NCBI RefSeq assembly: GCF_000014685.1
Contig: NC_008321.1
Location: 2,229,001 to 2,293,000 of the forward strand
Length of the DNA: 64,000 nucleotides
Direction: 5' to 3'
DNA from: Shewanella sp. MR-4
Lineage (GTDB): Bacteria > Pseudomonadota > Gammaproteobacteria > Enterobacterales > Shewanellaceae
How positions within the stretch are numbered: the stretch's first letter is position 1; the number at the start of each line of letters is the position of its first letter. Position numbers and translations under genes: made by a program. The notes below the pieces were generated by a model. The model did no database searches. It was not told the origin of the DNA and saw only the letters and a list, made by a program, of their open reading frames with translations. This document shows positions 26,963 through 36,255 of the stretch, piece after piece.

Positions 26963-27787
26963 TTATTTTTTGCCGCTGGAGACGATAGCTGACTCTGCTT
27001 TAGGTTGTTCAGGATCGGGTTGTTTTGTGGCTTTGGGCTGTTTGGCTTTACCGTGTATATAACGCTGGCCGACATCGACTACGGCGATATCTTTAATAAA
27101 TTTGCGGCCGAGCAATAAGGGGTAGTCGAGGTGACTACGGTCGGTGAGGTTAAGATCAGTCTCTGCTGAATATTGGCCAATCTTAAGGTGCGCGTGGATC
27201 ACGGGGCGGCGATCGTCCTTTTCATTCGCGTCCTGCTTGATCCGTACAAAACGTACGACCTTAGATTCGAAATTTGTCGCTGGCTGTTTTTCCCCTTGGG
27301 TATACACATCGAAGCGCACCCATTGGGCGCCATCGCGTTCAAACAGCGTGATATTACGGGCATCGATGGAGGAGGACTCTGCGCCGGTATCAATGCGGGT
27401 GGCAAAGCTGGCGTTGAGTTCATCGATAAACACATTTTCGATTTCACCGAGTAAAAACTTATCCCCAAGGGCGGATTTGGGGCATTGGCTCGGTGCAGGC
27501 GTCACCACCGCGGCTTGCTTTTGCGCGGTGAGGTTTTTCGCCGCTTGATTTAAATGATTGATTTGCAGACTGAGCTGCTCGACTTGGCTATTGAGTGTCG
27601 CAAGCGAGGTTAAATCTGCAGGCTGGCATTGCTGATTAATCGCAGCCACTAATTGATCTTGCTGCTGATTAAGACGGGTATTAAAGGTATCAGTATCGAG
27701 TGGTTTGGGGGCGTGGGCGGTCGGTTCTGTCGCTGCGCAACCCATTAAGCTGCTGGCAACGGCGATAGCGATCAACTGCTTTAGCAT
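26963..27787 (-). CDS. retropepsin-like aspartic protease lipoprotein (RimB-related)
   Basis: A 274-residue protein with a lipoprotein signal (LMGC, lipid-modified Cys17), a predicted coiled coil at ~30-95, and a retropepsin-like domain (~108-255). The catalytic motif is DTGAESSS with Asp133, followed by YPLLLGRKFIKDIAVVD. The family is often named ATP-dependent zinc protease from RimB, but the fold and DTGA motif are those of a dimeric aspartic protease. It is likely anchored at the envelope. First gene of the five-gene minus-strand operon; 150 bases separate it from the 7TM gene. Confidence 0.87.
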   Translation of the reverse strand: MLKQLIAIAVASSLMGCAATEPTAHAPKPLDTDTFNTRLNQQQDQLVAAINQQCQPADLTSLATLNSQVEQLSLQINHLNQAAKNLTAQKQAAVVTPAPSQCPKSALGDKFLLGEIENVFIDELNASFATRIDTGAESSSIDARNITLFERDGAQWVRFDVYTQGEKQPATNFESKVVRFVRIKQDANEKDDRRPVIHAHLKIGQYSAETDLNLTDRSHLDYPLLLGRKFIKDIAVVDVGQRYIHGKAKQPKATKQPDPEQPKAESAIVSSGKK

Positions 27788-27806
27788 AGTACTTCCTATT
27801 GGCGTT

Positions 27807-27842
27807 AAAACGGGTTTTATGCCTAGGGTTTACCTAGGCATA
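27807..27842. repeat. inverted repeats between cmoB and the protease gene
   Basis: TATGCCTAGG (27818-27827) and CCTAGGCATA (27833-27842) form a perfect 10-bp stem with a 5-base loop, next to a smaller AAAACGGGTTTT dyad (27807-27818). No T run follows on either strand, so it may be a rho-dependent end, an mRNA-processing hairpin or an operator for the operon that begins at 27787. Confidence 0.5.
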
Positions 27843-27870
27843 AGCGTATTAGGCCACTGGAGTTAACTCG

Positions 27871-28863
27871 TTAGGTCAAATCTTGATTGGGTTGATTTTT
27901 CACCGCAATAATCGTTGCGCGTTTCGGCGCGGGGTAACCCTCGATAGTCTTAGTGATATCGTTAGGGTCAAGATATTCAACCAGTGACTCATTCGGCATC
28001 CAATCGGTTCGGCGCTGTTCGGCTAATGCGGTGACATCGGTGTCGACACAACGTATGTCTGTGAAATCACACTTCTTTAGCCAGAGCATCAGGGCCGCGA
28101 CGGATGGAATAAACCATACATTATTCATTTTCCCATATCTATCTTGAGGGACGAGTACGGCGTTTTCATCACCATCTATTACCAAAGTCTCTAACACTAA
28201 TTCCCCACCCATACGTAACTGATCACGTAATTGTAACAAGTGATCAATAGGCGAACGTCTGTGATACAAGACGCCCATGGAGAAAACCGTATCGAATGCA
28301 TCCAGTGGTGGCAGCTCTTCAATGCCAAGTGGCAGTAAGTGTACCGGGTGATTTTCACCACTTAGGCGTTTAACGGCTTCGAATTGGCATAAAAACAATG
28401 GCGAAGGGTCGATGCCCACCACGCGTTTTGCGCCCGCACCAAGCATGCGCCACATGTGATAACCGCTGCCACAGCCGACATCGAGCACAGTGCGGTTTTG
28501 CAAAGGAGAAATATGCGGGCTCACGCGATCCCACTTCCAATCGCTGCGCCATTCGGTATCGATATGAATGCCGTGGATATGGAAAGGGCCTTTGCGCCAA
28601 GGCATAAACAAGCGCAGTAGGTTCTCAAGCTTTTCCTTTTCGCCGGGCGTGAGTTGCTCGCCAGTGCCGACGGTCACGCTGCTGACAAAGTCAACGCGAT
28701 CTGGGGCAGGATAGTGCAGCTTATTGAGCACTTTTTCCCACTTGGGTAAGTTGCCGTGCTTATGTTCTCTTTGCCATTTGCCGAGAATGGCTGGCAAAGT
28801 CTCGAGCCAATGCTGCAAATTGGAATCGGCAATTTGTTGGTAAAAGGAGCTGAAACTGATCAC
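27871..28863 (-). CDS. cmoB: tRNA U34 carboxymethyltransferase CmoB
   Basis: Transfers the carboxymethyl group of Cx-SAM to 5-hydroxyuridine at tRNA position 34, giving cmo5U. The 330-residue length is that of CmoB. Motifs include the GKWQREHKHGNLPKWEKVL-type N-terminus, WRKGPF, DTEWRSDWKW, the SAM fold VLDVGCGSGYHMWRMLG, and VFSMGVLYHRRSPIDHL. It overlaps the cmoA stop by four bases (ATGA on the minus strand), so cmoA and cmoB form one operon. Confidence 0.96.
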   Translation of the reverse strand: MISFSSFYQQIADSNLQHWLETLPAILGKWQREHKHGNLPKWEKVLNKLHYPAPDRVDFVSSVTVGTGEQLTPGEKEKLENLLRLFMPWRKGPFHIHGIHIDTEWRSDWKWDRVSPHISPLQNRTVLDVGCGSGYHMWRMLGAGAKRVVGIDPSPLFLCQFEAVKRLSGENHPVHLLPLGIEELPPLDAFDTVFSMGVLYHRRSPIDHLLQLRDQLRMGGELVLETLVIDGDENAVLVPQDRYGKMNNVWFIPSVAALMLWLKKCDFTDIRCVDTDVTALAEQRRTDWMPNESLVEYLDPNDITKTIEGYPAPKRATIIAVKNQPNQDLT

Positions 28864-29591
28864 TTGATGGCCACCATGGAAGAGAAATTAAAACATTGGA
28901 ACCACAAGCTAAAGTGGCTAAACCCTTGGCGAGTCAAACGTTGCTGGTGGAGAGTTAAGGTATCGGGCTTCATCACGTTTTCGAGCGCGCTGCGCTTTTG
29001 ACTGATTTCGAGCTCGCTGTAGCCATTGGCGCGTTTAAAGTCTAAGTGCAGCTCTTCGAGCACACTTTGGATCGGCGCATCATCGAAGCGAATTTTTTCC
29101 GACAGCACTAACAGACCGCCGGGATTCAAGCCGTGATAAATCTTCGCGATCAGCGCTTCTCTGTCCTCTGGCGGTAAAAATTGCAGGGTAAAGTTAAGCA
29201 CGACTAAAGAAGCGTTTTCGATGTGAATATCACGAATATCGCCGCAGATCAGCTCAACCTCAGTATCACTCACATAGGCATTGAGGTTTTCTTGGCAGCG
29301 CGTCACCATGGATTCGCTATTGTCCACGGCGATAATGCGACAATCGCGGCCCTGGATTTGACGGCGAATACTTAAAGTGGCTGCGCCTAAAGAGCAACCT
29401 AAATCATAGACTTGGGTATTCGGCTTGACGAAACGATCCGCAAAATCGCCAATAGTATTGATAATTTGCGTATAGCCAGGAACCGAGCGGCGGATCATGT
29501 CACTGAAGACACCCGCGACACGATTATCAAACTGGAAATCGCTAATGTGTTCGCTCGCTTGAGCGTAGATAGTATCTTGGGAAGCGTTCAT
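28860..29591 (-). CDS. cmoA: carboxy-S-adenosyl-L-methionine synthase CmoA
   Basis: Makes carboxy-SAM from SAM and prephenate for the CmoB reaction. The 243-residue protein has the CmoA pattern: FQFDNRVAGVFSDMIRRSVP, YDLGCSLGAATLSIR as SAM motif I, LNFTLQFLPPEDRE, and VLSEKIRF. The ATG at 29591 gives the family N-terminus; the ATG nine codons upstream has no better ribosome-binding site. It is divergent from the diguanylate cyclase gene, with 148 bases between the starts. Confidence 0.96.
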   Translation of the reverse strand: MNASQDTIYAQASEHISDFQFDNRVAGVFSDMIRRSVPGYTQIINTIGDFADRFVKPNTQVYDLGCSLGAATLSIRRQIQGRDCRIIAVDNSESMVTRCQENLNAYVSDTEVELICGDIRDIHIENASLVVLNFTLQFLPPEDREALIAKIYHGLNPGGLLVLSEKIRFDDAPIQSVLEELHLDFKRANGYSELEISQKRSALENVMKPDTLTLHQQRLTRQGFSHFSLWFQCFNFSSMVAIK

Positions 29592-29739
29592 CTGGGAATA
29601 TCTCGAAAATTCAGCCATGCATTTTAACGAATCCCGTTGACTAGCAGCAAGTCTCGGCTAGTAATTTGCCCGAAATTTCTGTCTAATATGCATCAATAAC
29701 AAAGTCTTTACATTGTACATCAAGTACTAGGGACCCCAG

Positions 29740-32553
29740 TTGAAGTTAGTGCTCCAGCTTATCGTGATCCTGTGTTGCACACTCTTAAGTAGCGCAGTTA
29801 ACGCCAGTCAAGGACAGACTGAGTCACTGATTGTGGTGATGGGGGAAGACAGCTTTCCCTATCAGTTTGTCGACAACGACGGCGAAGCCACGGGACTATT
29901 AGTCGATCTCTGGAAGGAATGGGGCAAGCGCACCGATACACCATTAGTGTTTGTGGCGCGGCATTGGAATGAATCTTTGGTGCAATTACAGCAAGGCAAA
30001 GCCCAAGTGCATATTGGGATGGGGCAGACTCCTGAACGTGAACAATTGTTTGATTTCGCACAGCCTATCGCTAATGTCAGCACCTATTTATACCTGCATA
30101 AATCCTTACAAGGCAAAAAGTCCATCAAGGAACTTATTCCTTATCAAATCGGCATTGTGAGCGGCTCATCCCATGAGGCGGAGCTGCGCCGTATCGAACC
30201 GAATTTAGTCTTCAAATATTATGAGAGCCGTGAAAAACTGCTGGCGGGTGTTGCAGCGGGAGAGACGGTTGTGTTTGCCGGACTCGATGGTTATCTTCGC
30301 GATCCCGCCTCCAGTCAAGCCATTGCAGGTAGCTTTCCGATCAGTGCGCGTATCCCCATCAAAGCCATGCAGTTTGTCCCCGCGGTGATGAAAGGTAATC
30401 ACGGCTTAGTCAAGAAGATTAATAAAGGCTTTCAGGCGCTCGATCCGCGTTTTGTGCAACAAACCGAGCGGCGCTGGCTTGGGTATCATGGTCAAAAGGC
30501 TGGCCTAGTGGTGGCCATGCAATTGGGCGTTGAACCCTTTGTTGATCTCGGCGTTGACGGTTTGCCCCATGGGCTTTATGTGGATCTGTGGCAATTATGG
30601 TCGGCAAAAACGGGTATCAATGTCGATTTTATCCCAGGCGACATGAATGCCACCGTCAACGATGTGCGTCAAGGTTTAGCCGATGCGCATATTGGTTACC
30701 CAGAAAGTGACGATCTGAAAACCGGCTTAACCCGTGCGTGGCAACTCTATACGGTGAAGAGTCGGCTGTTCTTATATCAACAACAACTGACCGATTTGCA
30801 GAGTTTAAAGGGCAAACGTATCGGTGTTGTGCCTACGGCACCTTATTTAGTGGCGCTGCGTAAAGCGCTGCCCGACATTACTCTGCGTTATTACGACAAT
30901 ATGGATAACATGGTGGCGGGGGCGAGATCTGGGGAAATTGTCGGCTTTGTGGCTGCGGGGGCATGGACTTCCCATTATTTATTGCAAAATAAGGCCTGGT
31001 CCGAATTTCACCAATATCCTGAGCTTGAGTTTCCGACCGATGTGTATGTGCTCACGCGAAGTGACGATCCAGGCTTAACCCAACGCATCGCTAATGGTTT
31101 TCGCAGCATTAGCATGCAGGAATTTGCCGAAGTTGAGCAGAAATGGATGCTGAATCCTAAGGACCGTATTTTTAATCAGAAGGGATTACATGGTACTCAG
31201 CTCTCAAGTAGCGAACAGGATTACCTCGCACAATTAGGTGAAGTTAAGTTAGGTTACTTAAAACAGTGGCCACCGATGGAGTTTAACGATGACGAGGGTC
31301 AATTTGCGGGGATTAATAGTGATGTAAGCCATATCCTCGCCGAGCAATTGCAGATAAATCTTCGACCCGTTGCCTTCGATGATTGGCAATCGCTGATCAG
31401 TGCTTTACGCTCGGGGGAAATTGCGCTTGCGGGTAGTATTGCCCAAACGGCTGAACGACAACAATACTTAGCTTTTAGTGATCCCTACTGGCCATCGCCG
31501 TGGGGTTTAGTGTCACAGCTTGAGCAGGTGTCGGTATTTAATCTGGCGCAATTGGCGGGGCAAAGAGTCGCTGTGGTGGAGGGGTACCATCTTGTGGCAC
31601 AACTGATGGCGTTGCAGCCTTCGCTTAAGCTCGTGTTGGTGCAAGATATCCAGTCGGGACTCGCTGCGGTCAATGAGGGTCATGCGGATGTATTTATCGA
31701 CAAAGTAGTGACGCTGGCCTCTGAGTTAAAAACGGGCCAATATCCGCTACTCAAAATGTCGCTACTCAGTGATTTAGCCGATCAGCACAGCCACTTTGGA
31801 CTTAATCCGCAATATGCGCCTTTGGTTCCCTTAATCAATCGTGTGTTAGCGCAAATCGACCTGCATACTCAGCAACAAATCTATTCCCATTGGGTGAGTT
31901 TCTCCCTTGATTCGGACAATAGCCGCTATGTGCAATGGATCCGCTATCTATTGGTTGGTGCGCTAAGCTTAGCGGTCGTTATGGTTGCGGTATTAATGGT
32001 GAATCGTCGCTTAAACTTGGAGATCACTCGCCGCATTGCCGCAGAAAAACGTTTACAACACGTTGCCAGCCACGATGCTTTAACCCAGTTACCTAATCGG
32101 GCACTCTTGGATGACAGATTGTCACAGGCTTTGTTGGCCCATCGGCGGGATCATAGTCACTTTGCCTTACTGTTTATCGATTTAGACAACTTTAAACAGA
32201 TTAATGATCAATATGGTCACCCGGTAGGAGATGCGTTGTTATTGCAAGTGGCGGGATTACTGACCAAAGCCATTCGTCATTCTGATACAGTAGCAAGATT
32301 CGGGGGAGATGAGTTTGTGATCCTGCTAAATCGTGTGCAAGATCTCGATGCTGCCACCCAAGTTGCTGATAATATTCTGCACTCGCTTTCGTCACCTTTT
32401 AGCGTAGAAGGGGTGACAGTCGAGGTTGCCATCAGCATAGGTGTGGTGATTTATCCCCGCGATGGCGATACGGCCATCGAGTTAATGAAGAAAGCTGACC
32501 AACTGATGTATCAAGCCAAAACGGCGGGTGGCCGTTGCTACCGCCTAGCTTGA
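29740..32553 (+). CDS. membrane diguanylate cyclase with three periplasmic solute-binding domains
   Basis: A 937-residue sensor enzyme. A signal peptide (to about residue 22) is followed by three tandem amino-acid-binding-type (SBP_bac_3) domains at ~28-250, ~255-480 and ~490-720, one transmembrane helix (~730-752), then a GGDEF domain (~775-935). The active-site loop is intact (RFGGDEFV, GGDEF at 855-859) and the inhibitory I-site RHSD (846-849) lies exactly five residues before it. It should make cyclic-di-GMP in response to small ligands, perhaps amino acids, and be subject to product inhibition. Start TTG at 29740. No EAL domain is present. Confidence 0.93.
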   Translation: MKLVLQLIVILCCTLLSSAVNASQGQTESLIVVMGEDSFPYQFVDNDGEATGLLVDLWKEWGKRTDTPLVFVARHWNESLVQLQQGKAQVHIGMGQTPEREQLFDFAQPIANVSTYLYLHKSLQGKKSIKELIPYQIGIVSGSSHEAELRRIEPNLVFKYYESREKLLAGVAAGETVVFAGLDGYLRDPASSQAIAGSFPISARIPIKAMQFVPAVMKGNHGLVKKINKGFQALDPRFVQQTERRWLGYHGQKAGLVVAMQLGVEPFVDLGVDGLPHGLYVDLWQLWSAKTGINVDFIPGDMNATVNDVRQGLADAHIGYPESDDLKTGLTRAWQLYTVKSRLFLYQQQLTDLQSLKGKRIGVVPTAPYLVALRKALPDITLRYYDNMDNMVAGARSGEIVGFVAAGAWTSHYLLQNKAWSEFHQYPELEFPTDVYVLTRSDDPGLTQRIANGFRSISMQEFAEVEQKWMLNPKDRIFNQKGLHGTQLSSSEQDYLAQLGEVKLGYLKQWPPMEFNDDEGQFAGINSDVSHILAEQLQINLRPVAFDDWQSLISALRSGEIALAGSIAQTAERQQYLAFSDPYWPSPWGLVSQLEQVSVFNLAQLAGQRVAVVEGYHLVAQLMALQPSLKLVLVQDIQSGLAAVNEGHADVFIDKVVTLASELKTGQYPLLKMSLLSDLADQHSHFGLNPQYAPLVPLINRVLAQIDLHTQQQIYSHWVSFSLDSDNSRYVQWIRYLLVGALSLAVVMVAVLMVNRRLNLEITRRIAAEKRLQHVASHDALTQLPNRALLDDRLSQALLAHRRDHSHFALLFIDLDNFKQINDQYGHPVGDALLLQVAGLLTKAIRHSDTVARFGGDEFVILLNRVQDLDAATQVADNILHSLSSPFSVEGVTVEVAISIGVVIYPRDGDTAIELMKKADQLMYQAKTAGGRCYRLA

Positions 32554-32646
32554 TGTTTTTTTGAACGCTTATACGCAGATAGTGCGTTCGCCTCTAGTCA
32601 AGGGCGTAAAACTGTTTGATACTTCACCGCCTAAAAGTGAAGTACT

Positions 32647-32674
32647 TTGGTAATCGGCATTATTTGACTATAAT
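32647..32674 (+). promoter_or_regulatory. probable sigma-70 promoter of aspS
   Basis: TTGGTA (32647-32652) and a consensus TATAAT (32669-32674) are separated by 16 bases, 64 bases before the aspS start codon. Confidence 0.55.
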
Positions 32675-32737
32675 GCCGCTTTTATCTCGTTTTGATTATT
32701 TCCAAAGCACCGGTTTCCGGATAAAGGATAGAGTTAG

Positions 32738-34513
32738 ATGCGCAGTCATTATTGTGGAGACGTCAATAAGTCTCACGTTGGACAAGAAGTTACCTTGGTA
32801 GGTTGGGTTAATCGTAGCCGTGATTTGGGTGGCGTGGTCTTTTTAGATTTAAGAGACAGAGAAGGTCTGGTCCAAGTGGTTTACGATCCAGATTTACCTG
32901 AGGTCTTTAATGTTGCCAGTACGCTGCGCGCCGAGTTTTGTGTTCAGGTCAAAGGTCTCGTGCGTGCCCGTCCTAATAGCCAAGTTAACGCGCAAATGAA
33001 GACCGGCGAAATTGAAGTATTAGGTAAAGAACTGACGATCATCAATAGTTCTGAGCCGCTGCCGCTGAGCTTAGATAACTATCAAAACAACAGTGAAGAG
33101 CAGCGTCTAAAGTACCGTTATTTAGATTTACGTCGCCCAGAAATGGCGCAGCGCTTAATGTTCCGCGCGAAAGTGACCAGTGCTGTGCGTCGTTTCCTCG
33201 ACTCAAACGGCTTCTTAGATATCGAAACGCCTATTCTGACTAAGGCGACGCCAGAAGGTGCACGTGACTATTTAGTGCCAAGCCGCACTTACAAAGGTCA
33301 ATTCTTCGCGCTGCCACAATCACCACAGCTGTTTAAACAGTTACTGATGATGTCAGGCTTTGATCGTTACTATCAAATCGTAAAATGCTTCCGTGACGAA
33401 GACTTACGTGCTGACCGTCAGCCAGAATTTACTCAAATCGATATCGAAACTTCATTTATGACGTCTGAGCAGGTGATGGCTAAGACCGAAGAAATGATGC
33501 GTGGTCTGTTCCTTGAGATGCTGAACGTCGATTTAGGCGAATTCCCACGTATGACCTATAACGAAGCCATGCGTCGTTTCGGTTCAGATAAGCCTGATTT
33601 ACGTAACCCATTAGAACTGGTTGACGTAGCTGACTTGCTCAAAGAAGTGGAGTTTGCGGTATTCTCAGGCCCAGCTAATGACGAAGAAGGTCGTGTTGCG
33701 GCCCTGCGTATTCCAGGTGGCGCGAGCTTATCCCGTAAGCAAATCGATGATTACACTAAGTTTGTCGGTATATACGGTGCTAAAGGTTTAGCGTGGATGA
33801 AGCTAAACGACCTTACTCAAGGCTTAGAAGGCATTCAATCACCTGTGCTCAAGTTCTTGAACGAAGACATTGTGAACGAAATCATCAGCCGCACTGGCGC
33901 ACAAACTGGCGATATCATCCTGTTTGGTGCCGATAACGCGACTGTGGTTGCTGAATCTATGGGCGCACTGCGTCTAAAAGCCGGTGAAGACTTTAACCTG
34001 CTCGAAGGTCAATGGCGTCCACTGTGGGTGGTTGACTTCCCAATGTTTGAGAAGATCAACGGCAGCTTCCACGCGGTTCACCATCCGTTTACTGCGCCAC
34101 GCGGCGTGACACCACAAGAGCTGGAAGCCAATCCGGCTAACCGTGTGTCAGATGCCTACGACATGGTATTAAACGGCTGTGAATTAGGTGGTGGTTCAGT
34201 TCGTATCCACAACCAAGAGATGCAATCTGCGGTATTCCGTATCCTTGGCATTACTGATGAAGAAGCGAAAGAGAAATTCGGCTTCTTACTCGAAGCGCTG
34301 CGCTACGGTACGCCACCACATGCGGGTCTGGCATTCGGTTTAGACCGTATTATCATGCTGATGACGGGCGCAAGCTCAATCCGTGATGTGATGGCTTTCC
34401 CGAAAACCACCACTGCTGCGTGTCCGTTAACCAATGCTCCAGGTTTTGCTAACCCACAACAATTAGCTGAACTAGGTATTTCCGTGGTGAAAGCCGCGAA
34501 GACTGAAGACTAA
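32738..34513 (+). CDS. aspS: aspartyl-tRNA synthetase
   Basis: Charges tRNA-Asp. The 591-residue bacterial-type enzyme has the N-terminal OB anticodon-binding domain (VGWVNRSRDLGGVVFLDLRD, first half at ~22-41) and class II motifs: motif 2 FRDEDLRADRQPEFTQID (~217-234), the bacterial GAD insertion (~300-400), and motif 3 GLAFGLDRIIMLM near residue 531. The sequence is standard length, close to E. coli AspS. ATG at 32738 follows AAGGAtagagttag. A terminator follows before yebC. Confidence 0.98.
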   Translation: MRSHYCGDVNKSHVGQEVTLVGWVNRSRDLGGVVFLDLRDREGLVQVVYDPDLPEVFNVASTLRAEFCVQVKGLVRARPNSQVNAQMKTGEIEVLGKELTIINSSEPLPLSLDNYQNNSEEQRLKYRYLDLRRPEMAQRLMFRAKVTSAVRRFLDSNGFLDIETPILTKATPEGARDYLVPSRTYKGQFFALPQSPQLFKQLLMMSGFDRYYQIVKCFRDEDLRADRQPEFTQIDIETSFMTSEQVMAKTEEMMRGLFLEMLNVDLGEFPRMTYNEAMRRFGSDKPDLRNPLELVDVADLLKEVEFAVFSGPANDEEGRVAALRIPGGASLSRKQIDDYTKFVGIYGAKGLAWMKLNDLTQGLEGIQSPVLKFLNEDIVNEIISRTGAQTGDIILFGADNATVVAESMGALRLKAGEDFNLLEGQWRPLWVVDFPMFEKINGSFHAVHHPFTAPRGVTPQELEANPANRVSDAYDMVLNGCELGGGSVRIHNQEMQSAVFRILGITDEEAKEKFGFLLEALRYGTPPHAGLAFGLDRIIMLMTGASSIRDVMAFPKTTTAACPLTNAPGFANPQQLAELGISVVKAAKTED

Positions 34514-34531
34514 TCTTTAGTGATTATCGAG

Positions 34532-34560
34532 TACCGAGGCGCAAGCCTCGGTCTATTTTT
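34532..34560 (+). terminator. terminator after aspS
   Basis: ACCGAGGC, loop GCAA, GCCTCGGT, then CTATTTTT; 19 bases beyond the aspS stop. Tetraloop and T-rich tail fit an intrinsic terminator. Confidence 0.8.
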
Positions 34561-34729
34561 ACCCCGTCATTTCATTTCTTATCAATATCTGCGTCATCGA
34601 CGTCACTGAATTTGCCGTCAATCTTTGTGTAAAGGAACATTGGTTATAGGAACCTCACAAGAGGCGCCGTCAAGGTTACCTTAGGCTATTGATAAGATGT
34701 GCAATGGCTATGTGTAGAGGAGAACTCCC

Positions 34730-35476
34730 ATGGCAGGTCATAGTAAGTGGGCCAACATTAAGCACCGCAAAGCAGCGCAAGATGCTAAACGCGGTAAACT
34801 CTTTACCAAATTTATCCGCGAGTTAACGGTTTCAGCCCGTGAAGGTGGCTCAGATCCCGATTCAAACCCGCGTCTGCGTATCGCAATCGATAAAGCGCTC
34901 GGCGGCAACATGACCCGCGACACCATTGAGCGCGCAATCAAACGCGGCGCTGGTGAGCTTGAAGGCCAGCAACTCGAAACCATTATTTACGAAGGCTATG
35001 GCCCAGGCGGCACCGCTGTGATGGTCGAAACCATGACTGATAACCGTAACCGTACCGTGAGCGGCGTGCGTAATGCCTTTAGTAAATCGGGTGGGAACTT
35101 AGGGACCGATGGTTCGGTTGCCTATTTGTTCACTAAGCGCGGCGTGTTGTCCTATGCGCCGGGCACAGATGAAGACGCCCTGATGGACGCGGCGCTAGAA
35201 GCGGGCGCCGAAGATGTGGTGAGTTACGATGATGGTGCAATTGACGTATTTACCGAACCGACGGAGTTTTATGGGGTGAAAGATGCCCTCGATGCGGCGG
35301 GATTTGTCAGTGATAACGCCGAAATCGCGATGATAGCCTCGACCAAAGCGGAGTTAGATGCAGAGACGGCAGAGAAGTTTATGCGTCTTATCGATACCCT
35401 CGAAGAGCACGATGATGTGCAAGAGGTGTATCATAATGCCGAAATCTCCGATGAGATTATGGAAAGCTTAGGGTAA
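34730..35476 (+). CDS. yebC: YebC/PmpR-family regulatory protein
   Basis: A 248-residue protein with the fixed YebC N-terminus AGHSKWANIKHRKAAQDAKR and later FTKFIRELTVSAREGG, TMTDNRNRT and GSVAYLFTKRG. The family was long annotated as a DNA-binding transcriptional regulator; recent work ties members to translation of proline-rich stretches. ATG at 34730 follows GAGGAGAA. It lies upstream of ruvC in the order yebC-ruvC-ruvA-ruvB seen in E. coli, but 257 bases separate it from ruvC. Confidence 0.97.
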   Translation: MAGHSKWANIKHRKAAQDAKRGKLFTKFIRELTVSAREGGSDPDSNPRLRIAIDKALGGNMTRDTIERAIKRGAGELEGQQLETIIYEGYGPGGTAVMVETMTDNRNRTVSGVRNAFSKSGGNLGTDGSVAYLFTKRGVLSYAPGTDEDALMDAALEAGAEDVVSYDDGAIDVFTEPTEFYGVKDALDAAGFVSDNAEIAMIASTKAELDAETAEKFMRLIDTLEEHDDVQEVYHNAEISDEIMESLG

Positions 35477-35733
35477 ACCCAAGCTGTCATTTGATTTTTA
35501 TCTTAGTAGGTGGCCGGAACTGAACTCGCCAGAGCTTAATTCTTGCATAGATCGATTCTTACATAGAGCAAGCGTTTAACACTCAGCTTTGAACCAGCGT
35601 TTAGACACCGCATCTTGCTTATAGGGTCACCTTAGATTTATCTTTGATTTATTGATGTTTTTTGCGCTGTTACTCGGCTTACAACCGCCGTTATCTAGGT
35701 TGAATAAAGTCGAGCACAGGCATTAGGGATAGC

Positions 35734-36255
35734 ATGGCGATTATTTTAGGGGTTGACCCAGGTTCTCGGATCACAGGTTACGGCGTTATCCAATGCCAAG
35801 GGCGGCAGCAACTTTATTTGGGCAGCGGCTGCATTCGCACCTCGGGTGAGGATTTACCATTAAGACTCAAGCAAATCTTTGATGGGATCAGTGAAATTAT
35901 TCGCCAATACCAACCCGATGAATTTGCGATTGAGCGAGTGTTTCTCGCCAAGAATGCCGACTCGGCCTTGAAATTGGGCCAAGCCCGTGGTGCGGCCATC
36001 GTGGCTGCAACAGTGGCCAACTTACCCGTTGCCGAATACAGTGCCACCCAAATTAAGAATGCGGTGGTCGGAACGGGGCGAGCCAAGAAAGAACAGGTTC
36101 AACATATGATCCAGCAATTACTTAAGCTGCCCGCGGCGCCACAGGCCGACGCTGCGGATGCGCTTGGCGTTGCGGTATGTCATTATCACACCAATCAAAG
36201 TTTGGTCGCCTTAAGCGGCCGAGCGACAACAAGAACATATGGACGGTACAGATGA
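35734..36255 (+). CDS. ruvC: Holliday junction endonuclease RuvC
   Basis: Cleaves Holliday junctions symmetrically. The 173-residue protein shows the RNase H-like fold and its acidic active site: GVDPGSRITGYG (Asp7), FAIERVFLAKN (Glu68), and ADAADALGVAVCH (Asp141 and its neighbour). Length matches E. coli RuvC (173). The stop overlaps the ruvA start as ATGA. Confidence 0.98.
   Translation: MAIILGVDPGSRITGYGVIQCQGRQQLYLGSGCIRTSGEDLPLRLKQIFDGISEIIRQYQPDEFAIERVFLAKNADSALKLGQARGAAIVAATVANLPVAEYSATQIKNAVVGTGRAKKEQVQHMIQQLLKLPAAPQADAADALGVAVCHYHTNQSLVALSGRATTRTYGRYR

Noticed and set aside
35477..35733. LexA/SOS box upstream of ruvC
   Set aside because: CTG and CAG-like half-sites do not occur at the correct 10-base spacing; the best candidate fails the second half-site.
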